A stretch of 56,842 bases of DNA, taken from NCBI GenBank assembly GCA_030685065.1, contig JAUXQH010000156.1:1-56842 (forward strand), written 5' to 3'. The notes beneath the pieces are model-generated. The model was given only the letters and a program-made list of their open reading frames with translations. It searched no databases and had not been told where the DNA came from. The stretch is from Pseudomonadota bacterium. GTDB taxonomy: Bacteria; Myxococcota_A; UBA796; SXON01. This document shows, in pieces, positions 7,312 through 16,159 of the stretch (position 1 is its first letter; every line of letters begins with the position of its first letter). The translations under genes and the position numbers were made by a program.

Positions 7312-8622
7312 GTGGGAGCCCACCGAGGCGGGCCGGAGGAGGGTTGCCTGGTACCAATCTGGTTGCACATCGCGTGCGTGGGGCCCGAAGTCGGGCTCCA
7401 TGAGGCCCCAGGATCCGGGCCCCCCGAGGCGGACGTGGACGTCGCGGGGGATGCGCCCACGCGGACCATCCGGCCCCTCGGGGCCGATCCCTCGGCCCGC
7501 GACCCCGACCGTGCCCCGTGGTTCGAGCTCCCGGACGACCCTGACGCCGAGGACTTCTACGCCGAGGGTACGCTCCACGACATCCACCTCACCCTCGACG
7601 ATGCGGGGCGCGCGAGCCTGGGGCTCGATCCCCGCACGTCCGTGGCAGGCACGTTCCGCACCGGCGGCAACACCTGGCGCGTCGGAATCCGCCTGAAGGG
7701 CACCACGACCTTCCGCACGCTCGCGGGGAAGGCCGCGTTCAAGATCGACTTCGAGCACGTGGATCCCGAGGGGCGCTTTCGCGGACGCAAGCGCCTCACG
7801 CTGAACAGCATGCTCCAGGATTCGTCCATGCTGCACGAGCACGCGGCGTATTGGATGTACCGCCAACGCGGGGTTCCTGCGCCGCGTCACACCTACGCCC
7901 GTGTGTGGGTGAACGATGTGCACTACGGCCTGTACGGGGTCGTCGAGACGATGGACGAGCAATTTCTCGACCGGGTGCTCCCCGACGACGGGGACGGGAA
8001 CCTCTACGAGGCCAACCTGGCGGATTTTCACGTGGGGGACGAGCATCGGTACGAGCTCGAAGAGGCCTCGCCCCTCGTCGAGCCGTACGTCGATCTCCAA
8101 GCGCTCACCGGCACGATCGCGGCGGCGCCGCCCGATGCGTTCCTCGCGGCGCTGGAGGCCACCTTCAACGCCGACGAGCTCCTGCGTATGCTCGCGATCG
8201 ATCTGGTCAGCGGCAACGTCGATGGGTACAGCCGCCTGCGGAACAACTACCTGGCGTACAACGCCGTCGGGGCCGGCCGCTGGTACCTGATGCCGTGGGG
8301 CCACGACCAGTCGATGCAGTGGCACGTCTCGGTCGCGCCCTTCGACGGGGGAGTCGGCTACCTCCTCGAGCGGTGCGCGCTGGACCCCGCGTGCGTGACC
8401 CGCCTGACCCAGGAGATCGAAGATCTGCTGGTCGTGTGGGACGAGGGCGCGTTCGCGGCGATGGTCTCGGAGGCCACGAGCCTCGTCCAGGAGGAGTGCG
8501 CGAACGACCCGCGCGCGGAGTTTCCCTGCGATGCGGGCCACGTCCTCGCCTTCGTGCTGGCGCGCTCCGCCTCGGTGCGGGACAACCTGGACGAAGTGGC
8601 GGCGGAAGCGACGGAGGAGTGA
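7312..8622 (+). CDS. CotH-family protein (kinase-like fold), likely lipoprotein; start uncertain
   Basis: Up to 436 residues from GTG 7312. The body matches CotH proteins: an LKGTTTFR...KAAFKIDF segment corresponding to the family's RG-S-P-K-K region, KRLTLNSMLQDSSMLHEHAAY, the GLYGVVETMDEQFL stretch, DGYSRLRNNYLAY near residue 310, and LMPWGHDQSM near 327 where the metal-binding Asp motif lies. CotH proteins phosphorylate spore-coat or secreted proteins in Bacillus; in Gram-negatives they are envelope or secreted proteins of unknown target. The N-terminus is odd. The best SD (GGAGGAGGG, 7335-7343) sits before an in-frame CTG at 7348, and the next residues, PIWLHIAC, look like the end of a lipoprotein signal. 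Start choice is therefore open: GTG 7312, CTG 7348, or a small frameshift. Confidence 0.75.
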   Translation: MGAHRGGPEEGCLVPIWLHIACVGPEVGLHEAPGSGPPEADVDVAGDAPTRTIRPLGADPSARDPDRAPWFELPDDPDAEDFYAEGTLHDIHLTLDDAGRASLGLDPRTSVAGTFRTGGNTWRVGIRLKGTTTFRTLAGKAAFKIDFEHVDPEGRFRGRKRLTLNSMLQDSSMLHEHAAYWMYRQRGVPAPRHTYARVWVNDVHYGLYGVVETMDEQFLDRVLPDDGDGNLYEANLADFHVGDEHRYELEEASPLVEPYVDLQALTGTIAAAPPDAFLAALEATFNADELLRMLAIDLVSGNVDGYSRLRNNYLAYNAVGAGRWYLMPWGHDQSMQWHVSVAPFDGGVGYLLERCALDPACVTRLTQEIEDLLVVWDEGAFAAMVSEATSLVQEECANDPRAEFPCDAGHVLAFVLARSASVRDNLDEVAAEATEE

Positions 8623-8674
8623 CGAGGGGCGCGCGCGTGGAGGGGACGCGCGGACGAGATAGACCCTGCGCGCC

Positions 8675-9808
8675 ATGGATCTGGACGCCTTCAGCAATGA
8701 CCTCCAGGCGCTCGGCGCCGAGCTCCGGCAGGAGTGCGGGGAGGCCGATCTCGCCCACCTCCGCCGCATGGAGCGGTGGGGACGCCTGTGTAGCCTCCTC
8801 GGCTGGGCCACCGCCTGGATCGCGCCCAACCCCGTGAGCATCCTGGCGTTGTCGACCGGGCGCTTCGCGCGGTGGACGATGGTGGGGCACCACGTCGGGC
8901 ACCGGGGCTACGATCGTGTGGGCGGGCCCTCCGGCAAGGGGTTCGGAGAGGGCGGGCGGCGGCTGCTCGATTGGTTCGATTGGTTGGTTCCCGCCGCGTG
9001 GAAGCACGAGCACAACGTGCTGCACCACTACCGCCTCAACGAGGCGCGGGACCCCGACCTGGTCGAGGAGAACCTACGGTGGCTCCGGGAGAGCCGCTGG
9101 CCCCTCCCGGCGCGCTATCTCCTGGTGTTCTTCTTCGCGTTGACATGGAAGTGGCTCTACTACGCGCCCAACACCATCGCGGAGCTGCACCGGGAGGATG
9201 ACACGCTCGAGGCCCCCGACGTGCCACGCAACGTCTGGACCTGGGATCCGCGCTCGCCCGCCGGCCGCGATCTGTGGCTCTGGAGCGTGCTCCCGTTCGC
9301 CTCGGTCCACTTCGTCCTGCTCCCCGGATTGTTCCTGCTCGTGTCCCCCTGGGCCGCGTTCAGCGTGCTCCTCAACCAGCTGCTCGCCGAGCTCCTCACC
9401 AATCTCCACAGCTTCCTCGTCATCGTGCCGAACCACGCCGGCGGAGACCTCTACCGCTTCGACACCCCCGCGCGGGGCAAGCGGGAGTTCCTGCTGCGCC
9501 AGGTGCTCGGCTCGGCCAACTTCCGCACCGGCGGCGATCTGAACGACTTCGCGCACGGCTACCTGAACTACCAGATCGAGCACCATCTCTGGCCCGATCT
9601 CCCCATGGCCGCGTACCAGCGGGCCCAGCCCCGGGTAAAAGCCCTCTGCGCGCGCCACGGCGTGCCCTACGTGCAGGAGTCGGTGTGGCGGCGGGTTGCC
9701 AGGACCGTGCGGGTGATGGTCGGGGAGGAGACCATGTTGGTGCACGAGTCGGCATCGGTGTCGGGGGCGGCCGCGGCGTCGGGCGCGCGGGCTTCTACCT
9801 CCGCGTAG
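8675..9808 (+). CDS. Membrane fatty-acid desaturase
   Basis: 377 residues with the three histidine boxes of membrane di-iron desaturases: HHVGH at 72-76, HEHNVLHH at 111-118 and QIEHHLWP at 300-307. The Q-x-x-HH form of the third box is typical of front-end and related acyl-lipid desaturases. Hydrophobic helices lie around 145-165 and 205-250. It introduces a double bond into a lipid acyl chain using electrons from ferredoxin or cytochrome b5-type donors; the regiospecificity cannot be read from sequence, and no cytochrome b5 domain is fused. The C-terminal 35 residues are Ser/Ala-rich and probably disordered. The last 14 bases overlap the convergent TPR gene. Confidence 0.85.
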   Translation: MDLDAFSNDLQALGAELRQECGEADLAHLRRMERWGRLCSLLGWATAWIAPNPVSILALSTGRFARWTMVGHHVGHRGYDRVGGPSGKGFGEGGRRLLDWFDWLVPAAWKHEHNVLHHYRLNEARDPDLVEENLRWLRESRWPLPARYLLVFFFALTWKWLYYAPNTIAELHREDDTLEAPDVPRNVWTWDPRSPAGRDLWLWSVLPFASVHFVLLPGLFLLVSPWAAFSVLLNQLLAELLTNLHSFLVIVPNHAGGDLYRFDTPARGKREFLLRQVLGSANFRTGGDLNDFAHGYLNYQIEHHLWPDLPMAAYQRAQPRVKALCARHGVPYVQESVWRRVARTVRVMVGEETMLVHESASVSGAAAASGARASTSA

Positions 9809-10430
9809 CCGCGACGATCTTCTCTTCCAACGTGCACCCTTCGGTCAGCCCGAGCGTACAGGCGCGGCGGGCATCCTCGCGGGCGCCGGGGATGTCACCG
9901 GTGCGGTAGCGCGCGTTGGCGCGGTCCCGGAGGGGCTTGGGATCGCGCTCGTCCAGCGCGACGAGCCGATCGAGGGCGTCCACCGCCTCGGCGTCCCGAC
10001 CGCTCTGCGTGAGCACCCAGGCGAGGCTCTCCCAGCCTTCGCGCTGGGTCGGGTCGTCCCGCGTGCTCGAGCGCAGATCCTGTTCGGCGAGGTCGAGGCG
10101 CTCCAGCCGCGCGTAGCTCCGGCCGCGCCCGAGCCGCGCTTCCCTCGAGTCCGGGTCGGCCTCGAGCACGGCGGAGAAGGCCTCCACCGCGAGCGTGTGG
10201 TCTCCGGCGAGGTAGGCGGCGCGGGCCTCCGGGAGCCGATCCACCCGCGTGGCGTCGACCCGGCTCATCTCGGCGGCGGCGGCCTCGGCGCTCGCCCGGG
10301 CGGCCAGCTCGAGCTCCCGCTGGGCCTCCACGTTCGCCTGGTAGCCCATGAAGACGTACCCGCCGGCCCCCAGCGCGCCCGCGCAGACGACGAGCCCGAT
10401 CACAGCCAGCGCGAGGAGCCACTTCCACAT
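9795..10430 (-). CDS. Membrane-anchored TPR protein
   Basis: 211 residues. Residues 3-28 form one N-terminal transmembrane segment, followed by a short Ala/Glu-rich helix (about 35-60) and three to four tetratricopeptide repeats (about 65-205), seen as A-Y--G----A---F--AL--DP patterns such as AAYLAGDHTLAVEAFSAVL. TPRs mediate protein-protein contacts, so it is probably an assembly or scaffold protein facing the periplasm. It follows the glycosyltransferase gene by 27 bases on the same strand and is the last gene of that operon. The specific partner is unknown. Confidence 0.75.
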   Translation of the reverse strand: MWKWLLALAVIGLVVCAGALGAGGYVFMGYQANVEAQRELELAARASAEAAAAEMSRVDATRVDRLPEARAAYLAGDHTLAVEAFSAVLEADPDSREARLGRGRSYARLERLDLAEQDLRSSTRDDPTQREGWESLAWVLTQSGRDAEAVDALDRLVALDERDPKPLRDRANARYRTGDIPGAREDARRACTLGLTEGCTLEEKIVAATRR

Positions 10431-10457
10431 GCCGCCAGTCTACAGGAACGGCGGGTG

Positions 10458-11513
10458 TCAGAGGCTCGCGAGCAAGCTGTCGACCGCGCCGAACGTCCGT
10501 TCGTTGTCCTGCGGGACGTAGGCTGTTCGCGTGTTCCCGCCGGATCGCTCGGCGAGGAAGGCGGCCACGCGGTCCTCGAGGAAGCGGGGCGCCCAGTCGC
10601 CGTAGCCGAGCTCGGTCAGGTAGCGCGCGTTCAGCTCCTGCTCGTATTGGCCGTCGATGGGCACCGAGAACAGCGGGACGCCGAGGTGGACGCACTCGCT
10701 CATCAACGAGAACCCGCCTCCGGCCACGGCCGCGCGCGCGGTGCGCAGGTCGTCCACGAAGCCCTGCTCGGAGAAAGGGCGCAAGGAGACGTTCCCGCGC
10801 TCGCCTTCCAGGCCGAGGCCGTAGACCCGGAAGGTGCCGGGAAGGCGCTGAAGGAAGGGAACGAGCCCCGGATTGTTCGTCCCGGTCTGGTAGACGAGCA
10901 CGTGCTCGCCGGGCTCGCGCTTCGCCTCGAGGATGGTGGGGCGCAGGATGGGCGGTACGAGCGTCGTGCGCTCCTTGCGTACCTCCGGGTAGAAAAACGT
11001 CGTGACCAGGTAGTGCCAGGCCATCGGGAGCTTGACCTTCACGGCCGCCTTGGCCACGAGGAAGCTGGGATCCCGCGTGATCTCCTTTGGATGGGAGCAG
11101 CGATTGATGATCTGCATGTTGTCGATGGAGATCACCGGCAGGCGCTGGTTCAGCCCGTAGAACCAGGCCCAGCTCTCGAAGTCGGAGACGACCACGTCGG
11201 GGTTCAGGGAGCCGAGGACGGTGTCGAACCAGGCAGCGATGTTCCGGGCGATGCCCATCGGCGCCTCGCCCAGGTTGGACACCACGCTCCGCCCGACGGA
11301 GAGCACGTTGTCCTCGTAGTCGAGGTGGAGGCCGTGGATCTCCTGGATCGAGAAGCCGGGACGGCCGTCGAACGCGGCGCGCAGGAAGGGAAAGGCGCGG
11401 TCGCTGGCCACGACGCCGAGCTGGTGCCCCTCGGTGAGCAGGTGGTCGATCACGACGCGGGAGCGCGTGGCGTGGCCCATGCCCTCGCCGACGACACCGT
11501 ACAGGATACGCAT
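10458..11513 (-). CDS. GT-B glycosyltransferase (MJ1255/VC2487-like)
   Basis: 351 residues. The N-terminus, MRILYGVVGEGMGHATRS, is the glycine-rich loop of GT28/MurG-like transferases, and the C-terminal half contains the nucleotide-sugar-binding region VAGGGFSLMSECVHLGVPLFSVPI followed by GQYEQELNARYL. Overall it resembles the uncharacterised MJ1255/VC2487 family (TIGR00661). It would transfer a sugar from an NDP-sugar donor in the cytoplasm, at the inner leaflet. It lies 23 bases downstream of the large polytopic membrane protein gene, so the two probably act in one envelope-glycan pathway. Donor and acceptor are unknown. Confidence 0.8.
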   Translation of the reverse strand: MRILYGVVGEGMGHATRSRVVIDHLLTEGHQLGVVASDRAFPFLRAAFDGRPGFSIQEIHGLHLDYEDNVLSVGRSVVSNLGEAPMGIARNIAAWFDTVLGSLNPDVVVSDFESWAWFYGLNQRLPVISIDNMQIINRCSHPKEITRDPSFLVAKAAVKVKLPMAWHYLVTTFFYPEVRKERTTLVPPILRPTILEAKREPGEHVLVYQTGTNNPGLVPFLQRLPGTFRVYGLGLEGERGNVSLRPFSEQGFVDDLRTARAAVAGGGFSLMSECVHLGVPLFSVPIDGQYEQELNARYLTELGYGDWAPRFLEDRVAAFLAERSGGNTRTAYVPQDNERTFGAVDSLLASL

Positions 11514-11536
11514 CGGGCGAGGCTAACCGCTCGTCG

Positions 11537-13345
11537 TCAGCGTCCGCGCATCGGAGCGAGCCGATAGATGTTTCGCGCACCCACCTCGATCGGCGGACCG
11601 AGCGGCGCGAGGAGGGCCTCTACCTCCGCGAGCACGGCTTTGGACGCGTAGCCGTGCGGGTGGAGCACGATTCCCACGAAGCCGTCCGTCGCGAGTCGTG
11701 CGCGGTCGGCGTCCACGCGTTCGGGCGCGGTCACCGTCACCGTGACCAGCCCGGTCTTCTTCTCGGTCCAGAGGAGCGTGGCCGTGAATTGGTTCTCCGC
11801 GAGGTAGCGCGGCACGAAGCCGACGACCTCGTTCGGGATGGCGCGGCCGTGCACGAGCTGCTGGAGGAAGTGCTCGCGGAAGAAACGGTCGGTGCCGTGA
11901 TCGAAGTAGGGAAGCTCCAGGATGGGGCCCGGCGGCAGGTGCCTGTCGAGCTCCGTGTAGATCGGCGGCACGACGAGGCTCCCGGTGGGGATGGGCCACG
12001 GCGTCGGCGAAACCCACGCGACCTCCACCAGTACGAGCAACGGGAGCGCGAAGCCCAGCGCCATCCCGGCGGACCCGACGCGCTGACACAGGGCGACGGC
12101 GCCGTACGCGGCGGCCATCGCGAGGCCGAGAGACGCCGGGAGCGCGTAGCGGAAGGGCTCGAGGATGAGGTTGCCGCCCGGTAGCAGGTGCTGGGTGAGC
12201 AGCCACGCCGCGTTGACGGGGGTGGTGAAGGCGAGGTGACCCGTCAGCGGCAGGAACGGCCCCGTGGAGGCGACCGCGCAGAACACCGCGATCCCCACCC
12301 AGAGGGCGATCGCGCTGCGGTCGGGCGACTTGTAGAGCCCGAACAACGCGAGGCCGATGGCGACGAGACCGGGCGCGAAGGCCCGGTAGAAGCGGGCCGC
12401 CGTGGTCCGCTCGATGAGGGCGTCCTTTCCGATCGCCACGTAGTCCGCGAGGTAGGCAACGTAGCGGTCGCGGTGCCCCGGCTGCAGGAAGGCGTAGGGC
12501 GGCGCATGGCGGGTGGCGGAGACCGCGGACGCGGACATCTGGCTGTCGGGATCCGCCATGATGGCGTGGATGTACAGCGCGTCGACGCCCCCCACGATGC
12601 CGAGCGCCGCCCCCATCGCGCCGAGCGTGATCAGCCGCCTCCGCCAGGGGGGCGCGCCGTCTTCGGTCAAGTAGTCCACGCTGGGCACGAGGCCGCCGCG
12701 GAACGCCATCGGGAGGAGCACGATCGCGGGGAAGAGCATCGACGCGAAGACGACGAAGTTGTAGGGGCAGGTCGCGAGGCCGATGCCCCCGAAGGCACCG
12801 CCGACCAGCGCCCACGCGACGATTCCACGCTCGCGCGGAGCCTGCAGCGCGCGGAGGAGCCCGAGGATCGCCAGCGGGTAGGGCCAGAGGTTGAGGATGT
12901 CGGTGACCCCGCCGGTGACGGCGTAGGCGAGGACCAGCGGGGAGAGCCCGAACACGACGCCGGCCACCAGCGCGGCCACGGAGTCGCCGACGAGCGCACG
13001 CGCGAGGGCCCAGGCCGCGAGCATCGAGGCGGCGAGCTGCCCGACCACGAGCAGGTTGTAGGCCAGGACCCGGCCGACGAGGGGCCGCAGGAACATGGTG
13101 ACGAGGGTGCCCGTCGGATCCGGGTTGTTCAGCGGACCGAGGTTCGGGAAGGCGGCGACGTCCATCCGGCCGCCGAGGACGCCGATCCGCGCGAAGGTCT
13201 CGTAGACCCACACCTTCACGGGCAGCTCCCCGAGCGGATCGCCCACGAAGGACTCCGGCTCCCCGAGGGTGCCGAGGAGCGGGAGGAGGGCGAGCAGGAC
13301 GAGCAGGAGCGGAGGCCCGATACGGGAGATCCACGTACGAATCAT
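11537..13345 (-). CDS. Large polytopic membrane protein, GT-C-like
   Basis: 602 residues with roughly 11-13 hydrophobic segments covering residues 8-450 and a soluble C-terminal domain of about 150 residues. The first periplasmic loop has an acidic SFVGDPLGELPVK stretch and later DPDSQM. This layout (multi-helix N-terminus, acidic residues in the first loop, periplasmic C-terminal domain) is like GT-C glycosyltransferases and YfhO-type membrane proteins, which use polyprenyl-phosphate sugars. No signature motif is decisive, so the glycosyltransferase role is an inference supported by the GT-B gene 23 bases downstream. Its ATG overlaps the stop of the upstream gene by four bases (ATGA), indicating translational coupling. 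Confidence 0.65.
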   Translation of the reverse strand: MIRTWISRIGPPLLLVLLALLPLLGTLGEPESFVGDPLGELPVKVWVYETFARIGVLGGRMDVAAFPNLGPLNNPDPTGTLVTMFLRPLVGRVLAYNLLVVGQLAASMLAAWALARALVGDSVAALVAGVVFGLSPLVLAYAVTGGVTDILNLWPYPLAILGLLRALQAPRERGIVAWALVGGAFGGIGLATCPYNFVVFASMLFPAIVLLPMAFRGGLVPSVDYLTEDGAPPWRRRLITLGAMGAALGIVGGVDALYIHAIMADPDSQMSASAVSATRHAPPYAFLQPGHRDRYVAYLADYVAIGKDALIERTTAARFYRAFAPGLVAIGLALFGLYKSPDRSAIALWVGIAVFCAVASTGPFLPLTGHLAFTTPVNAAWLLTQHLLPGGNLILEPFRYALPASLGLAMAAAYGAVALCQRVGSAGMALGFALPLLVLVEVAWVSPTPWPIPTGSLVVPPIYTELDRHLPPGPILELPYFDHGTDRFFREHFLQQLVHGRAIPNEVVGFVPRYLAENQFTATLLWTEKKTGLVTVTVTAPERVDADRARLATDGFVGIVLHPHGYASKAVLAEVEALLAPLGPPIEVGARNIYRLAPMRGR

Positions 13346-13803
13346 GGACGGGCCATCCGTTCGATCGCGGAGGCCCAGGCGCGGCCCTCCCCGATCCGGG
13401 TGGAGAGGCCGTCCTTGTCCGCCACGATGGCGCCCACCCGTGCCGGGCCCAACGCCTCCGCGAGCGCGATGGCGTCGGCCTGCACGGCGAGCCGCAGCGT
13501 CATCGCCCGGCGCGCGGCGGGCAGTACGCCTTCGTCGAGCCGCCGGAGCTCGTCCACCGCGCGCTGTTGGGTGGGGGTGCCGACGGCGCGCACCGCCCGT
13601 TCGACCGCCTCCGCGAGCCCCCGTCGGTTCGAGGGAGCGCTCGGCGGCGCGCTTCCGAGCACGGGCTCGCCCATCTCGGGGATGTGTGTCAACGGAGGGG
13701 CCATGGGGTGGAGCCAGGCGAGCGAGGGCCTGCCCGGGGCGGCCGCCAATACCCCGTTCACGGCGAGGGCGCCGAGCACCGTCGCGACCCGGAGCCTCGT
13801 CAT
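13342..13803 (-). CDS. Small secreted/anchored helical protein C, paralogue of the next two
   Basis: 153 residues from ATG 13803. An N-terminal hydrophobic signal or anchor (TRLRVATVLGALAVNGVLAAA) is followed by a Pro-rich stretch and a helical region. The segment around ALGPARVGAIVADKD matches the TLTPEQRAWIVAQRD region of the upstream protein, so the two appear to be distant paralogues. Start and stop overlap its neighbours by four bases on both sides (13800-13803 and 13342-13345). No database family is recognised; the helical L-T/G-P-x-(Q/R) motifs recall the LTxxQ motif of Spy/CpxP periplasmic chaperones, which is only a suggestion. Confidence 0.6.
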   Translation of the reverse strand: MTRLRVATVLGALAVNGVLAAAPGRPSLAWLHPMAPPLTHIPEMGEPVLGSAPPSAPSNRRGLAEAVERAVRAVGTPTQQRAVDELRRLDEGVLPAARRAMTLRLAVQADAIALAEALGPARVGAIVADKDGLSTRIGEGRAWASAIERMARP

Positions 13804-14321
13804 GGGGGCGCGAGCGCGAGCAGCTCGTCCCAATAGGCCTGCTCCACCTCGCCCACGCTCACCGCGTCCCGCTGGGCGACGATCCAGGCGCGCTGCTCGG
13901 GCGTCAACGTGGCCGCGATGCCGCGCGCGCGTTCCTGCAGGCGGGCCTCCAGCTCCGCGATCTCTCCCTCCACGACGAGCAGCGCCTGCCGATCCTCGGC
14001 GGCCTTGCGCACGATGGGCGCGATGGCGGCGCGCTCGGCGTCGGTCAGCGGCGCGGCGCCCGCGACCGAGCCCTCGGACAACGCGAGGACGCCCCGCGCG
14101 AGATCTTCCACCGTGATGAACTCGCCCACCGCCGCGGCCTTCGCCGCGAGGGCTCGCGCGGCCCCTCCCGGGGCCTGGAGGTGGCCGGGTGGATCCGCCT
14201 CGCCGAGCAGCGGGACGTAGGCACGGACCGCACCGCCGCCCGCACCGAGGAGCACCGCCTGCACGAGGGCGACGACGAGCAGCACCACGAGGAGCCCGTC
14301 CAGGAAGCGCTCGCGGCTCAT
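13800..14321 (-). CDS. Small membrane-anchored helical protein B (LTxxQ-like)
   Basis: 173 residues from ATG 14321. One transmembrane segment at residues 8-30, then a helical periplasmic domain. The region VEDLARGVLAL...PLTDAERAAIAPIVRKA corresponds closely to ADDVARGVYAL...ALTDAQRVTMTPLLREG in protein A (14318-14773), showing a duplication. TLTPEQRAWI near residue 139 resembles the LTxxQ motif of the Spy/CpxP family. Residues 105-135 are likely coiled coil. It is coupled to both neighbours by ATGA overlaps. A periplasmic sensing or chaperone role for an envelope glycan pathway is speculative. Confidence 0.65.
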   Translation of the reverse strand: MSRERFLDGLLVVLLVVALVQAVLLGAGGGAVRAYVPLLGEADPPGHLQAPGGAARALAAKAAAVGEFITVEDLARGVLALSEGSVAGAAPLTDAERAAIAPIVRKAAEDRQALLVVEGEIAELEARLQERARGIAATLTPEQRAWIVAQRDAVSVGEVEQAYWDELLALAPP

Positions 14322-14773
14322 CTCGGGCCCGTCGGCACGGCCGACCGTGCGGCCGCCTGGGCCACGCGGTCGGGGCCGAGCGCGGAGACGAGCCCCGTGC
14401 CGTGCACCATCCAGGCCTCGCGCGCCGCGCGGCGCTCCGTGCGGAGCACGCCGAGGCGCGCCCGGAGGTCGGCCCCTTCCCGCAGGAGAGGCGTCATCGT
14501 GACGCGCTGGGCATCGGTGAGCGCAAGCGCGCCCTGCTGCGCGGCGAGCGCGTACACGCCGCGGGCCACGTCGTCCGCCGTCATGTGGCCGAGGAACGCG
14601 GGTTCGATGTCCCCGAAATCGCGACGCGCACCCGCCGAAGGGGCCGCGGCCGGCACCCGCGTGTCGGATGGCGTGACGACGACCCCCGGGTGGCCGCGCT
14701 GCACGAGGAAGGCGCCCTCCACGCCGACGAGCGCGAGGAGGAGCACCGCGGAGACGGCAGAGAGGGAGGGCAC
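14318..14773 (-). CDS. Small membrane-anchored helical protein A, first gene of operon
   Basis: 151 residues. Hydrophobic segment at residues 6-25, a disordered Pro/Ala linker, and a helical domain (about 63-145) homologous to protein B, with matching VARGV-AL and LTDAQR motifs. It begins the operon: the next 86 bases separate it from the divergent SGNH hydrolase gene. The overlapping stop and start at 14318-14321 imply stoichiometric co-expression with protein B. Function unknown. Confidence 0.65.
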   Translation of the reverse strand: MPSLSAVSAVLLLALVGVEGAFLVQRGHPGVVVTPSDTRVPAAAPSAGARRDFGDIEPAFLGHMTADDVARGVYALAAQQGALALTDAQRVTMTPLLREGADLRARLGVLRTERRAAREAWMVHGTGLVSALGPDRVAQAAARSAVPTGPR

Positions 14774-14859
14774 GAGGGCCGATCGTGCGCGGTTGGGATG
14801 CGAAGGTCAACCGGGTGCCGGGTGGAGCGCGCCGCGGCCTGGGTTACGCGCGCCCCGTG

Positions 14860-16146
14860 ATGTTCCACCGATCCCTGTCCATCGCCTCCGTCGTGGCCGC
14901 CCTCGCTCTCGCCACGGGCCTCGCGGTCGCGGCGCCGGCCCCGCCCAGCCCCACGACCGTCACCGGGGCGAGCGCCGCCCCCAAGGCGCCCCAGACCCGG
15001 ACGCGGGGGGTCCCGACGGCGCTCGAGGACCCCGGCAACCTGGGCCGCTACTACGGCGCGCTGCGCGAGGTCGCCGCGGGCAAGCGCGTCGCGCGGGCGC
15101 TTCACTACGGCGACTCCACGCTCGCGGCGGACGGGATCAGCCGCACCGTCCGTACCCGGCTCGCCGCGCGCTTCGGGGATGCCGGTCCGGGCTTCGTGTC
15201 GGGCACGAACGACGGGCGGTGGAACCGCCGCTCCGATGTCGAGGCCACGCGTCGGGGCGATTGGCTCTACCGCACGATCCTGCTCGGCGGCGCGGGGGGC
15301 CGCTACGGCCTCGGCGGCATCGTGGCGATCGCCCCGGCCGGCGCCACGATGGTCACCCGCGCGGTGGACGCGGCGAAGGCGAGCCGGCTCCAGAAGCGCC
15401 TCGAGGTCTGGTATCAGGCCGGGGCCGGCTATGGCACGGTGTGGGCGAGGGCGGACGATCGCGAGGTGCTCCGCGTCCCCGCCGTGGCCGCCACCACCGA
15501 AGACCGGCGCTTCACCCTCGATGTGCCCGCGGGCTTCACCACGCTCACGGTGGGCGCCAGCGGCGGCGCCGTGCCCGTGTACGGCGTGGTGCTCGAGTCC
15601 GGAGCGCCGGGCGCGACCTGGGAGTCGCTCGGCGTCATCGGCGTGAGCAGCCGGTCGTTCACGACGTTCGCGGGCGAAAACCTGGCCGCGCAGATGACCG
15701 CGCGCGCGCCGGATCTGGTGGTCGTCATGCTCGGCGGGAACGAGGCCGGCTACCCCGTGCTCACCACGAAGAAGGGCGCGGGGTATGTGCCGATCTACTC
15801 GGCCGCGCTCGCGACCATCCGGGGCGGCGCTCCCGCCGCGTCCTGCCTCGTCGTGACCCCGCTCGACCAGGGCTACGTCGACGAGGTCGACGGTCTCTCG
15901 CGCTCCCGTCCCGGCATGGGCAACCTCGTCGCGGGCCAGCGCGCCGCCGCGAAGGCCGCGGGCTGCGCCTTCTGGAGCGCCTACGATGCGATGGGCGGCG
16001 CCGGCTCGGCCGTCGCATGGGCCAAGACCAGCCTCGGCTCGGGAGACCTGGTGCACCTCTCGCCGAAGGGGCTCGAGGTCATCGGAGATCACCTCGCGGA
16101 CGCGATCCTGGGCGGGTACGACGCCTGGGCCGCGACGGCGCGGTAG
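14860..16146 (+). CDS. Secreted SGNH/GDSL-type hydrolase
   Basis: 428 residues. I chose the ATG at 14860 because it starts a clean Sec signal (FHRSLSIASVVAALALATG, cleavage near AVA-AP). The catalytic set of the SGNH fold is visible: Ser86 in LHYGDS (82-86), the oxyanion region GGN at 292-294, and D396-x-x-H399 in DLVHLSPKG near the C-terminus. Between the first two blocks is a beta-rich insert (about 115-260), as in AlgX/peptidoglycan O-acetylesterase-type members. It probably removes an acyl (often acetyl) group from an envelope polysaccharide or peptidoglycan. It is divergent from the operon with two glycosyltransferase-like genes, which fits polysaccharide modification. Confidence 0.8.
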   Translation: MFHRSLSIASVVAALALATGLAVAAPAPPSPTTVTGASAAPKAPQTRTRGVPTALEDPGNLGRYYGALREVAAGKRVARALHYGDSTLAADGISRTVRTRLAARFGDAGPGFVSGTNDGRWNRRSDVEATRRGDWLYRTILLGGAGGRYGLGGIVAIAPAGATMVTRAVDAAKASRLQKRLEVWYQAGAGYGTVWARADDREVLRVPAVAATTEDRRFTLDVPAGFTTLTVGASGGAVPVYGVVLESGAPGATWESLGVIGVSSRSFTTFAGENLAAQMTARAPDLVVVMLGGNEAGYPVLTTKKGAGYVPIYSAALATIRGGAPAASCLVVTPLDQGYVDEVDGLSRSRPGMGNLVAGQRAAAKAAGCAFWSAYDAMGGAGSAVAWAKTSLGSGDLVHLSPKGLEVIGDHLADAILGGYDAWAATAR

Positions 16147-16159
16147 TCGTCGAACGGCC

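Noticed and set aside
11523..13334. Second long minus-strand frame in the polytopic membrane gene
   Set aside because: Arg/Pro-rich low complexity in a shifted frame; the 11537-13345 frame has regular membrane segments and a coupled start.
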